DNA from: Lachnospiraceae bacterium
GTDB taxonomy: Bacteria; Bacillota; Clostridia; Lachnospirales; Lachnospiraceae
DNA: 64,000 nucleotides
Direction of reading: 5' to 3'
NCBI GenBank assembly: GCA_017463255.1
Contig: JAFTPP010000032.1
Span: 1-64,000, forward strand
Shown in pieces: positions 8,431 to 17,076 of the stretch. The notes under the pieces are model-generated. The model was not told the origin of the DNA, did no database searches, and was given only the letters and a program-made list of their open reading frames with translations. The position numbers and the translations under genes are program-made. Numbering within the stretch: the stretch's first letter is position 1; every line of letters begins with the position of its first letter.

Positions 8431-8459
8431 TTGTCAATAACGGCTGATTATGTTAATAT
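8431..8459 (+). promoter_or_regulatory. Promoter of tRNA-Leu
   Basis: -35 TTGTCA (8431-8436), 17-bp spacer, extended -10 TGTTAATAT (core TAATAT 8454-8459). The tRNA begins 29 bases after the -10. Confidence 0.75.
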
Positions 8460-8487
8460 AAGTATCGGTCGTTAAAGACAAACATAT

Positions 8488-8570
8488 GCCGGCGTGTCGG
8501 AATGGCAGACGAGGCAGACTCAAAATCTGTTGTGGGCAACCACGTGCGGGTTCAAGTCCCGCTGCCGGCA
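8488..8570 (+). tRNA. tRNA-Leu (CAA)
   Basis: An 83-base class II tRNA with acceptor stem GCCGGCG / TGCCGGC (one G-U) and discriminator A. The anticodon loop is CTCAAAA between GCAGA and TCTGT, giving anticodon CAA. There is a long variable arm, and a T arm GCGGG-TTCAAGT-CCCGC. CCA is not encoded. It stands alone between a promoter and a terminator. Confidence 0.97.
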
Positions 8571-8572
8571 GT

Positions 8573-8600
8573 AAAAACCCCGAGTTTTCGGGGTTTTTTG
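8573..8600 (+). terminator. Terminator after tRNA-Leu
   Basis: Stem AAAAACCCCGA / TCGGGGTTTTT with a 4-base loop and T run, starting two bases after the tRNA. Confidence 0.9.
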
Positions 8601-8617
8601 TTTTATTTTTTTATTAC

Positions 8618-8646
8618 TTGTGAATATGGAAAAAATAAGGTATAAT
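8618..8646 (+). promoter_or_regulatory. Promoter of the NSS transporter gene
   Basis: -35 TTGTGA (8618-8623), 17-bp spacer and consensus -10 TATAAT (8641-8646), 37 bases before the start codon. Confidence 0.75.
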
Positions 8647-8683
8647 TAATCCATTGTTATGCTTTATGAAAGGGAGAAAAATA

Positions 8684-10039
8684 ATGGGAGAGAAAAGAAG
8701 TAATTTTACCGGTAAGCTTGGCTTTGTACTTGCTGCAGCCGGTTCAGCAGTAGGTTTGGGAAATATTTGGAGATTCCCTTATCTTGCAGCTAAGTATGGC
8801 GGAGGTATTTTTCTGCTTGTTTATTTAATTCTTGCAGTTACCTTTGGTTTTGCATTGATGATAGCAGAAATCGCAATTGGTAGAAAAACAGGACAGAGTG
8901 CTATTAGTGCTTTCACAACACTGAATAAGAAGTTTTCATTTGTGGGTGTGATAGCATCAGTTGTTCCGGCTATTATTTTACCGTATTATTCTGTAATCGG
9001 TGGCTGGGTAACTAAGTATTTATTTGTATTTGTAACAGGCGGTGCCAAAGCATCTGCTTCAGATACATTCTTTACGGATTTTATTGCAAAACCAATGGAA
9101 CCAATCGGATGGTTTTTACTTTTTATCGGTTTGACAGCACTTGTTGTACTGCTTGGTGTTGAAAAAGGTATTGAAAAAGTTAGTAAATTTATGATGCCAA
9201 TCCTTGTTGTTTTAGTGCTTGTTGTTTCTATTTACGGATTGACTGTAGATGGGGCTATGGATGGTTTGGTTTATTATTTAAAACCTGATTTTAGTAAATT
9301 CTCTGCAACCACAGTACTGGCAGCTATGGGACAGTTATTCTATTCCATGTCACTTGCCATGGGTATTATGATTACATATGGTTCTTATATGAAGAAGGAT
9401 GTTAATTTAGCTTCTTCGGTAAAACAGATTGAGTTTTTTGATACGGGCATTGCGTTCCTTGCAGGTCTTATGATTATTCCTGCTGTATTTGCTTTCTCAG
9501 GCGGAGATGCAGCGGCACTAAACAAAGGTCCAAGCCTTATGTTCATTACTTTACCAAAAGTATTTGACAGTATGGCAGGAGGTACCATTATTGGAGCCGT
9601 ATTCTTCCTGCTTGTATTGTTTGCAGCGTTAACATCATCCATTTCATTATTTGAAACCGTAGTTTCCATTGTTAGAGATAAGCTTGGATGGAGCCGTAAG
9701 GTTACTTGCGTTGTCGTTTTAGTATTTAGCGTTGCTTTAGGTATCCCTTCATCATTAGGATTTGGAATCTGGGATAGCATTTCGGTAATGGGACTTACAA
9801 TCCTTGATATGTTTGACTTTGTAAGTAATAATGTATTAATGCCGGTTGTTGCTTTCTTTACATGTATTTTGGTTGGTTACGTTATCAAACCAAAGGCAAT
9901 CATCGAAGAAGTGGAATTAAACGGACCATTTACCAGAAAGACATTATTTACTGTGGTAATCAAATACATTGCTCCGATTTGTATTGTATTAATTCTTGTT
10001 TCATCTATTCTGGATGTACTTGGAATTGCTAAAATTTAA
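8684..10039 (+). CDS. Sodium-dependent transporter, neurotransmitter:sodium symporter (NSS) family
   Basis: The 451-residue integral membrane protein carries the family signature in TM1 (AAAGSAVGLGNIWRFPYLAAK), where Na+ and amino-acid substrate bind around the unwound helix. About 11 hydrophobic segments follow, the shorter form common in bacteria. Substrate is probably an amino acid; the sequence does not say which. I start at ATG 8684 because AGGGAG lies 7 bases before it; the upstream TTG 8654 has no SD. The gene is monocistronic, with its own promoter and a strong terminator. Confidence 0.93.
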   Translation: MGEKRSNFTGKLGFVLAAAGSAVGLGNIWRFPYLAAKYGGGIFLLVYLILAVTFGFALMIAEIAIGRKTGQSAISAFTTLNKKFSFVGVIASVVPAIILPYYSVIGGWVTKYLFVFVTGGAKASASDTFFTDFIAKPMEPIGWFLLFIGLTALVVLLGVEKGIEKVSKFMMPILVVLVLVVSIYGLTVDGAMDGLVYYLKPDFSKFSATTVLAAMGQLFYSMSLAMGIMITYGSYMKKDVNLASSVKQIEFFDTGIAFLAGLMIIPAVFAFSGGDAAALNKGPSLMFITLPKVFDSMAGGTIIGAVFFLLVLFAALTSSISLFETVVSIVRDKLGWSRKVTCVVVLVFSVALGIPSSLGFGIWDSISVMGLTILDMFDFVSNNVLMPVVAFFTCILVGYVIKPKAIIEEVELNGPFTRKTLFTVVIKYIAPICIVLILVSSILDVLGIAKI

Positions 10040-10049
10040 TTGAATTTAG

Positions 10050-10087
10050 AGAGTATCGTGACTTTATTGGCGCGATACTCTTTTTTT
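10050..10087 (+). terminator. Terminator after the NSS transporter
   Basis: Stem AGAGTATCG / CGATACTCT with a 14-base loop, followed by seven T. Confidence 0.88.
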
Positions 10088-10138
10088 ACTTTAAAAAGTG
10101 GCAAAATTAGTGTATAACTATTATAGGTGAGGTGCATG

Positions 10139-10459
10139 ATGAACTGTAAAGAAGCGGAAAAGAATATTACCTGTTTTATTAAAGACGAGTTAGGTGAAAA
10201 AGAACAGGAAAAGTTTATTGTTCATATGAAAGATTGCCCCGGATGTATGGAAGAACTATCTATACAGTATCTGGTTTTTGAGGGCTTAAACCGATTGGAA
10301 GAAGGCGGTACATTTGACTTGCGCGGAGAACTTGATAAGAAGTTGGAAAGCACTTATTCAGGTATTCTTAGGCGTAAGAGTCTGAACCGTTGGTTTTTTG
10401 CTGCGGAAATCTGTGCGATTGTTGCATTTGCGATATTTTCACAGCTTATCCTGTTTTAA
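10139..10459 (+). CDS. Small zf-HC2 (anti-sigma-like) membrane protein
   Basis: The 106-residue product has an N-terminal putative zinc finger of the anti-sigma type: a Cys/Glu start (NCKEAEKNITC) and HMKDCPGC, the H-x3-C-x2-C core. One hydrophobic helix lies at the very C-terminus (FFAAEICAIVAFAIFSQLIL). In known members the N-terminal domain binds an ECF sigma factor inside the cell. No sigma-factor gene is adjacent; polA follows 33 bases on. The AGGTGAGG SD best fits ATG 10139; ATG 10136 and GTG 10127 are alternatives. There is no extracellular part after the helix, so any sensing role would be unusual. Confidence 0.75.
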   Translation: MNCKEAEKNITCFIKDELGEKEQEKFIVHMKDCPGCMEELSIQYLVFEGLNRLEEGGTFDLRGELDKKLESTYSGILRRKSLNRWFFAAEICAIVAFAIFSQLILF

Positions 10460-10492
10460 GGATATTTTATTTGAAAGTGTGGAGACATGACT

Positions 10493-13198
10493 ATGGGCGA
10501 GAGAATAGTTTTAATAGATGGACACAGTATATTGAACCGGGCATTTTATGGACTACCTGATTTAACCAATTCAAAGCAGGTTCATACCAATGCCGTTTAT
10601 GGGTTTTTGAATATTTTATTTAAAATCTTGGAAGAAGAAAAGCCGGAGTATCTTACCGTGGCTTTTGACGTAAAGGCGCCTACCTTCCGTCATGAGATGT
10701 TTAAGGAATATAAGGGTACCAGAAAGCCTATGCCGGAAGAATTGCGGGAACAGGTTCCTCTTATGAAAGAGGTTCTTAAGGCGATGGGTATTTATGTTGT
10801 GGAAAAACCCGGACTTGAAGCGGATGATATTTTGGGTACCATTGCCAAAAGATGTGAACAAAACGGGATGGAAGTGTCTTTGGTATCCGGAGACAGGGAC
10901 TTACTTCAGATTGCATCGGATCATATTAAAATCCGTATTCCCAAGACAAAGATGGGAAAAACAGAAATCGAAGATTATTATACCAAAGATGTATATGAAA
11001 AATATCAGGTATCACCTCATGGAATCATTGAGCTTAAAGCTTTAATGGGGGATACGGCAGATAATATTCCCGGAGTACCAAAGGTAGGGGAAAAAACAGC
11101 TACAGAATTGATTGTGAAATATGAAACCATCGATGGGGTTTATGAGCATATTGACGAGATTACGAAAAAGAGCATTAAGGAAAGTCTTGTTGAAAACAAA
11201 GAACTTGCTTATTTAAGCAGAACTCTTGCCACCATTGAAACCAATGGTGAGTTTGATTATGAGCTTAGCAATGCCAAAATAGGTTCTTTTTATACCAAAG
11301 AAGCCTATGTGCTTTTTAAAGAACTGGAATTTAAGCATTTATTGTCAAGATTTGAAGCGGATTCTAAGGAAACAGTGGAAAAACCTGTGGTAGAATACGT
11401 GAAATCCCAACCGGAATTAGACAAGCATTTTGATAAAATGCGTAAGTGCAAGATGGTTGGTGTTCAGTTGTTTTGTGAGAAAGCTTCTGATAATAAAGGA
11501 ATCAGTACCGAAAAGGAAGGCCAGTTAACTTTTTCGTTTGAGGAACCAAAGGAATTCTTTGCGCTTTCTGTTTGTTATTGCGACAATGAGAAGCATTTAA
11601 TATACTTTACAGGCAACGATGGTTTTGCGTTGGAAGAGATAGAAAAAAAGATAAACACATTATTGGATAATAATGTGGTAGTCTCTACTTTTGATGTGAA
11701 GAAAATCTATCCTTTACTGAACAGGGAACATAAGAATTTGTTCTGTACCAATATTGCGGCATACCTTTTAAATCCTCTTAAGAATGATTATGAGGTTGGG
11801 GAAGTTGGTCAGGAATATTGTAATGTTTTATGCGAAAGTTATCAGGAGCTTTTTGGTAAGTTAGATTTTTCGGAAGCAGCAGCTACCAAGGAAGAACAGT
11901 TTGCAACCTATGCAGCCAATTGTGCTCTTGTGAATCATGATGCATATGAAAAATTGTATGTGACATTGTCTGAGAAAGGAATGCTTGAACTGTTCCATGA
12001 TATAGAAATGCCTCTTTCGTTTGTTTTGTATGCAATGGAGCAGGAAGGGGTTATTGCAAAAGCCGAGGAACTTAAGAAATACAGTGAGCAGCTGGAGAGT
12101 CAGATTGTAGTTTTAGAAAAAAGAATATATGAACAGGCAGGGGAAGAGTTTAATATTAACTCCCCAAAACAATTAGGAGAGATTCTTTTTGGAAAGCTTG
12201 GGATTAAAGGCGGTAAAAAAACAAAAACGGGCTATTCAACCAGTGCGGATGTTTTGGAAAAATTATCACCGGAGTATCCTGTCATTAAAGATATTTTAGA
12301 GTACAGAGGACTTACTAAGCTAAAATCAACCTATGCAGACGGTCTTGTGAATTATATCGGTGAGGACGGAAGGATTCATACTCATTATAATCAGACCATT
12401 ACTGCAACGGGACGCATCAGTTCTACGGAACCGAATTTACAGAATATTCCCATGAGAACAGAGCTTGGAAGACAAATCCGAAAAGTCTTTGTTCCAAAAG
12501 AAGGCTGTGTTTTTGTGGATGCTGATTATTCCCAGATTGAATTACGTCTTTTAGCACATATGTCTCAGGATGAAGAGTTAATTCAGGCATATAAAACTGA
12601 TACGGATATTCATAGAATTACTGCAAGCCAGGTATTCCATATTCCGTTAAATGAAGTCACTGATTTGCAAAGAAGAAATGCAAAGGCAGTGAATTTCGGC
12701 ATTGTTTACGGAATCAGCTCCTTTGGATTGAGTCAGGATTTAAGTATTTCAAGGAAGGAAGCAGGCGAATATATAGACAGATATTTTGCTACCTATCCCA
12801 AGGTAAAAGAATACCTTGATTCTATGGTGGAAACAGCGAAAAAAGAGGGCAGTGTTAAAACTCTTTATGGAAGAATAAGACCCATTCCGGAGCTTTCTTC
12901 TTCCAATTTTATGCAAAGAAGCTTTGGTGAGAGAATTGCCATGAATTCGCCAATTCAGGGAACAGCAGCGGATATTATGAAAATCGCCATGGTTCGCCTT
13001 TTCTACTCTATGAGGGAAAAAGGATTAAAATCAAAGCTGATTTTGCAGGTTCACGATGAGGTGTTGGTTGAGGCTTTCCATGATGAGGTAGAAACTGTAA
13101 AAGAGCTGATTTTACTTGCTATGGAAGGTGCGGCTGAACTTTCAGTCAAACTTGAAATTGATATGCATACCGGTGCCGACTGGTATGACGCAAAATAA
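10493..13198 (+). CDS. polA: DNA polymerase I
   Basis: PolA fills gaps and removes RNA primers. The 901-residue protein has the N-terminal 5'-3' exonuclease/flap domain (about 1-290; LIDGHSILNRAFYGL, GLEADDILG, GDTADNIPGVPKVGEKTA). A middle 3'-5' exonuclease-like domain (about 310-490) lacks the metal-binding DxE pair; at that place it reads VGVQLFCEK, so proofreading is probably lost. The C-terminal polymerase domain has motifs A (DADYSQIELRLLAHM), B (RRNAKAVNFGIVYGIS) and C (QVHDEVL). ATG 10493 fits GTGGAG with 8-base spacing; ATG 10487 is too close. coaE follows 11 bases after the stop. Confidence 0.97.
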   Translation: MGERIVLIDGHSILNRAFYGLPDLTNSKQVHTNAVYGFLNILFKILEEEKPEYLTVAFDVKAPTFRHEMFKEYKGTRKPMPEELREQVPLMKEVLKAMGIYVVEKPGLEADDILGTIAKRCEQNGMEVSLVSGDRDLLQIASDHIKIRIPKTKMGKTEIEDYYTKDVYEKYQVSPHGIIELKALMGDTADNIPGVPKVGEKTATELIVKYETIDGVYEHIDEITKKSIKESLVENKELAYLSRTLATIETNGEFDYELSNAKIGSFYTKEAYVLFKELEFKHLLSRFEADSKETVEKPVVEYVKSQPELDKHFDKMRKCKMVGVQLFCEKASDNKGISTEKEGQLTFSFEEPKEFFALSVCYCDNEKHLIYFTGNDGFALEEIEKKINTLLDNNVVVSTFDVKKIYPLLNREHKNLFCTNIAAYLLNPLKNDYEVGEVGQEYCNVLCESYQELFGKLDFSEAAATKEEQFATYAANCALVNHDAYEKLYVTLSEKGMLELFHDIEMPLSFVLYAMEQEGVIAKAEELKKYSEQLESQIVVLEKRIYEQAGEEFNINSPKQLGEILFGKLGIKGGKKTKTGYSTSADVLEKLSPEYPVIKDILEYRGLTKLKSTYADGLVNYIGEDGRIHTHYNQTITATGRISSTEPNLQNIPMRTELGRQIRKVFVPKEGCVFVDADYSQIELRLLAHMSQDEELIQAYKTDTDIHRITASQVFHIPLNEVTDLQRRNAKAVNFGIVYGISSFGLSQDLSISRKEAGEYIDRYFATYPKVKEYLDSMVETAKKEGSVKTLYGRIRPIPELSSSNFMQRSFGERIAMNSPIQGTAADIMKIAMVRLFYSMREKGLKSKLILQVHDEVLVEAFHDEVETVKELILLAMEGAAELSVKLEIDMHTGADWYDAK

Positions 13199-13209
13199 CG
13201 GAGGCTATA

Positions 13210-13806
13210 ATGAGAATTATAGGAATTACCGGCGGTGTGGGAAGCGGAAAGACCGTCGTGATGAACTATTTAAAAGAGCATTACAGTTGTTATATTTTGC
13301 TTGCTGATGAAGCGGCCCATTTGGTTAAGAAAAAAGGAACCAAGTGTTACGAAGAACTGATTGGGTTAATGGGTCGGGAAATTGTTGGAAGTGATGGCGA
13401 AATCGATAAGAAAAAGATGGCGGATATTCTTTTTTTTAAAGAAGGAATGTTAGATGCCGTAAATGCCATTATTCACCCTGCAGTGAAGCAATATGTACTT
13501 GCCAAGATAGAAGAAGAACAAAAAGCGGGGCAGGTTGATTTCTTCTTTTTGGAGGCTGCATTGTTAATTGAAGAGAAATATGATGAAATCGTTGATGAAT
13601 TGTGGTATATTTATGCAGATGAGAGTGTGCGGAGAATGCGATTAAAAAACAGCAGACACTACACCGATGAAAAAATCACATCCATCATGGAATGTCAGCT
13701 TTCTGAAGAGGAATTCCGGAAGCATTGTGATGTTACTATAGTAAATAATGGTGATTTGAATGAAACCTATCATCAGATAGATTGTAAATTGGAGGAATAC
13801 CTGTGA
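13210..13806 (+). CDS. coaE: Dephospho-CoA kinase
   Basis: CoaE phosphorylates dephospho-CoA in the last step of CoA synthesis. The 198-residue P-loop kinase has Walker A GGVGSGKT (8-15), the LADEAAH substrate region and an LLIEEKYDEIVDELW lid/core region matching the family. The SD GGAGG is 5 bases before ATG. The stop overlaps the GTG start of the next gene (GTGA). polA-coaE pairing is common in Firmicutes. Confidence 0.95.
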   Translation: MRIIGITGGVGSGKTVVMNYLKEHYSCYILLADEAAHLVKKKGTKCYEELIGLMGREIVGSDGEIDKKKMADILFFKEGMLDAVNAIIHPAVKQYVLAKIEEEQKAGQVDFFFLEAALLIEEKYDEIVDELWYIYADESVRRMRLKNSRHYTDEKITSIMECQLSEEEFRKHCDVTIVNNGDLNETYHQIDCKLEEYL

Positions 13807-15920
13807 CAACAAAAAATCTATACGCTTCAAAATGTATATTTGGTCTGGATATCGGAACAAGAAGTATTGTGGGTACGGTTGGAACCATGCGCCAGGATAA
13901 GTTTGTGGTTTTGGCACAGAAATCTGTTGAACACGAAACAAGAGCAATGTTAGACGGACAGATTCACGATATTGCCAGAGTAGCGGAAACTATTAAGCGT
14001 GTGAAGGAAAGCCTTGAAAAAGACCTTGATATGAAGCTGGAAGAAGTGTGTATTGCCGCTGCAGGTAGAGTGCTTCGTACACTTACAATTCATACGGAGC
14101 TTGATTTTGATGATGATACCACTATTACCGATGAGGAAATATATGCTTTGAATTCTAAAGGTGTAGAGCAGGCATACGCTAAATTCTTAGAAGAAGAAAA
14201 GAGCGATGTGAAGTTCTATTGTGTCGGATATTCCATTATCCGTTATTACCTGAACGGATATCAGATTAATAAGTTAAATGATCACCGCGCTAAGAGTATC
14301 GGTGCTGATTTGATTGCAACCTTCCTTCCTAATGATGTTGTGGATGGATTGTATAAAGCAGTTGAACTTGCAGGCCTTACCGTTGTGAATTTGACATTGG
14401 AGCCCATTGCAGCTATTTTGGTTGCGATTCCGGAACAGTTTAGAATGTTGAATATCGCCCTTGTGGATGTAGGTGCCGGAACAAGTGATATTTCTATCAC
14501 AAAGGACGGAAGTATTACGGCATATGGTATGATTCCTTTTGCAGGTGACGGCATTACGGAAGCAATTGCAAGACATTGTCTTGTGGATTTTAACACGGCT
14601 GAAAAGATTAAAATTGATTATACCAATGGCAAAGATATTGCTTTTGAGGATATTATGGGACTTCCTCAAACCATGAACAACAGTGAACTGGATGAAGTGG
14701 TGGGACCTGTAGTAGATAATATGACCAAGCAAATCGCAGATAAAATTATGGAATTAAACGGTGGAAAACCGGTTAGTGCTGTGTTTGTCGTAGGCGGTGG
14801 CGGAAAGATTACATACTATACCAATCGTCTTTCTGAACACTTGGGAATTGCCAAAGAGCGTGTTGCGCTTCGCGGTAAAGAAGTGATGGGGCAGATTATT
14901 TTTGAAGATGATACCATTGAAAAGGATTCCTTGTTGGTTACTCCTATCGGTATTTGTCTCAGTTTCTTTGAAAATAATAACAGTTTTGTTTATGTTCAGT
15001 TTAATGGTGAACATGTCAAATTATATGATAACGGAAAACTAGCGGTTATTGATGCTGTTATGAATGCAAATTTTGACAGTGACGATTTATTCCCGAAACG
15101 CGGTCCTGAATTGGAATTTACGGTAAACGGAAAAACAAGAATTGTCAGGGGAAGCATTGGTGAAGCAGCAGTTATTTACGTGAATGGAGAAATTGCAGAT
15201 ATTCATTATCCGATTCATGAAAATGATATCATACATGTAAATAAGGCTACCGCAGGAGAACCTGCAAAACAGATTGTTGGCAAGCTTCCTGAATTCAGTT
15301 CAACTTTTGAAATAGAAGTGAATGGTAAAAAAGTAGTGTTACCAAAATTCCCTACTGTAAACGGAGAATTACAGGATGCTTCTTATGAAATAAAACCTCA
15401 TGATGACATTGAAATGTTAAACTATCATACGGTAGAGCAGATGCTTGAGTTTATGGATTTGCCATTACAGGACAATCAGGTTGTATATGTAAACGGCAAA
15501 GCAGCAGACAAAAACACTAAGATTTATGAAAACTTTAATGTGGATATTAAGTTTGGTGTAGCAGATGCTTCCGAAGAGCCGGATTATGACTCGTTACCGG
15601 AAGAGGAGGAAGAAAGTGCCGTTACTACCGGAGAAATAAAATCAGAAGCTGCGCAAGCAGCTGATACACCACAGACTGAGATGACAGAAGAGGCACCTCA
15701 GTTTATTCCGAACCGTGATATGATGGTAATTGTAAACGGCCGTCCTATTATGTTAAAAGGAAAACCACAGTATATTTTTGTGGATGTATTTGATTACATT
15801 GATTTTGATTTGAGCAGACCGCAAGGAAAGGGAATTGTAACCCGGGTAAATAAAGAACAGGCACAATATCTGGATTTAATCCATGATGGTGATGTGATTG
15901 AAATATACTGGGATAAGTAA
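13803..15920 (+). CDS. FtsA-like actin-fold ATPase with beta-grasp-like tail
   Basis: The first ~400 residues of this 705-residue protein form an FtsA/PilM-type actin fold. They carry phosphate-1 loop FGLDIGTRSIVG (about 13-24), phosphate-2 VDVGAGTSDISI and adenosine motif VFVVGGGGK. An SHS2-type insert (HDIARVAETIKRVKESL ... CIAAAGRVL) is also present. FtsA itself tethers FtsZ to the membrane, but here no C-terminal amphipathic anchor is visible. Instead ~290 residues hold repeated VNGK/VNGE strands, several ending in PHDDIEM, ENDIIHV and DGDVIEIYW, as in ThiS/beta-grasp domains, broken by an acidic Glu-rich linker (about 595-640). Start GTG 13803 overlaps the coaE stop; SD GGAGG is upstream. 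Role is probably in cell envelope or division, but unproven. Confidence 0.75.
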   Translation: MTTKNLYASKCIFGLDIGTRSIVGTVGTMRQDKFVVLAQKSVEHETRAMLDGQIHDIARVAETIKRVKESLEKDLDMKLEEVCIAAAGRVLRTLTIHTELDFDDDTTITDEEIYALNSKGVEQAYAKFLEEEKSDVKFYCVGYSIIRYYLNGYQINKLNDHRAKSIGADLIATFLPNDVVDGLYKAVELAGLTVVNLTLEPIAAILVAIPEQFRMLNIALVDVGAGTSDISITKDGSITAYGMIPFAGDGITEAIARHCLVDFNTAEKIKIDYTNGKDIAFEDIMGLPQTMNNSELDEVVGPVVDNMTKQIADKIMELNGGKPVSAVFVVGGGGKITYYTNRLSEHLGIAKERVALRGKEVMGQIIFEDDTIEKDSLLVTPIGICLSFFENNNSFVYVQFNGEHVKLYDNGKLAVIDAVMNANFDSDDLFPKRGPELEFTVNGKTRIVRGSIGEAAVIYVNGEIADIHYPIHENDIIHVNKATAGEPAKQIVGKLPEFSSTFEIEVNGKKVVLPKFPTVNGELQDASYEIKPHDDIEMLNYHTVEQMLEFMDLPLQDNQVVYVNGKAADKNTKIYENFNVDIKFGVADASEEPDYDSLPEEEEESAVTTGEIKSEAAQAADTPQTEMTEEAPQFIPNRDMMVIVNGRPIMLKGKPQYIFVDVFDYIDFDLSRPQGKGIVTRVNKEQAQYLDLIHDGDVIEIYWDK

Positions 15921-15923
15921 GTT

Positions 15924-16721
15924 ATGAGATTATGTAGTATAGCCAGCGGAAGCAGCGGAAACTGTATTTATGTGGGGTCTGATACCACGCATTTGTTGGT
16001 GGACGTGGGGATTAGCGGTAAAAAAGCTGAACAGGGCTTAAATGAATTAAATCTAAACGGTAGGGATATCGGTGGAATTTTAATTACCCATGAACATTCA
16101 GATCATATCGGCGGTCTTGGAGTGCTGGCAAGAAAATTAAATGTTCCGATTTATGCTACTAAGGGGACGATTGCAGCCATGAAAAGCTGTAAATCCTTGG
16201 GAAATATTGATAATTCTTTGTTTTGTGAGATAACTCCGGATTCAAAATTTATGATTGGGGATATTTTTGTAAAGTCAATCCGCATTTCCCATGACGCCGC
16301 AGAACCTGTTGCATACCGTTTTGAAAGCGAAGGAAAGACAGCAGGAATTATGACGGACCTTGGCACCTATAATGATTATATTGTAGAAAATCTGACGGGG
16401 CTTGACATGGTTCTTTTAGAGGCAAATCATGACATCAGAATGCTTCAGGTAGGGCCGTATCCATATTATTTAAAGCAAAGAATCTTAGGAGACAGAGGAC
16501 ATCTTAGTAATGAAGCAAGCGGTCGTTTGTTGGCCTCATTATTACATGATAATATGAAGCATGTTATGTTAGGGCATCTGAGCAAAGAAAATAATCTGGC
16601 AGAGCTTGCCTACGAAACGGTGCGTTTGGAAATTGAAAATGCAGATAATTGTTATCATGCCAATGATTTCCCTATTTTTGTGGCAAACCGTTCAGAATGT
16701 TCCAAAGTGCTTGAATTTTAA
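15924..16721 (+). CDS. MBL-fold metallohydrolase, WalJ/YycJ type
   Basis: The 265-residue metallo-beta-lactamase-fold protein begins SIASGSSGNCIYV, typical of YycJ/WalJ. It carries the metal-binding motif THEHSDHIGG (first HxHxDH), a MTDLG region, an EANHD site and a late GHLS His. In Bacillus WalJ belongs to the walRK operon and is tied to cell-wall and replication control; nuclease activity has been reported for the family. Here no walR/walK is adjacent; it lies 3 bases after the FtsA-like gene. No usual SD is visible besides GGATAAG within the upstream stop region. Confidence 0.88.
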   Translation: MRLCSIASGSSGNCIYVGSDTTHLLVDVGISGKKAEQGLNELNLNGRDIGGILITHEHSDHIGGLGVLARKLNVPIYATKGTIAAMKSCKSLGNIDNSLFCEITPDSKFMIGDIFVKSIRISHDAAEPVAYRFESEGKTAGIMTDLGTYNDYIVENLTGLDMVLLEANHDIRMLQVGPYPYYLKQRILGDRGHLSNEASGRLLASLLHDNMKHVMLGHLSKENNLAELAYETVRLEIENADNCYHANDFPIFVANRSECSKVLEF

Positions 16722-16779
16722 ATGAATTCGTGTTAATTTACATAAGCAAAAGAAAGCTATTAACAAAAGGAGTAGAATT

Positions 16780-17052
16780 ATGAAAAAAACAATAATTACC
16801 GTTGTTGGTAAGGATACTGTTGGTATTATTGCCAAGGTGTGTACATATCTTGCGGATAACAAGATTAATATTTTAGACATTTCCCAGACAATTGTACAGG
16901 GATATTTTAACATGATGATGATCGTTGATATGAATGAGGCCGATAAGGATTTTGGTATTATTACAGATGAACTTGCAGCTCTTGGAGAGAGTATCGGCGT
17001 AGTCATTAAATGTCAGCTTGAAGATATTTTTAATAAAATGCACAGAATCTAA
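16780..17052 (+). CDS. ACT-domain protein (UPF0237)
   Basis: A single 90-residue ACT domain (ITVVGKDTVGIIAKVCTYLADNKINILDISQ), a fold that binds small ligands, usually amino acids. UPF0237 proteins are normally followed by a UPF0210/DUF711 protein, as here (24-base gap). The true ligand and target are not known. SD AAAAGGAG precedes the ATG. Confidence 0.93.
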   Translation: MKKTIITVVGKDTVGIIAKVCTYLADNKINILDISQTIVQGYFNMMMIVDMNEADKDFGIITDELAALGESIGVVIKCQLEDIFNKMHRI

Positions 17053-17076
17053 GTGCCATGAAAGGACAATGTTACA

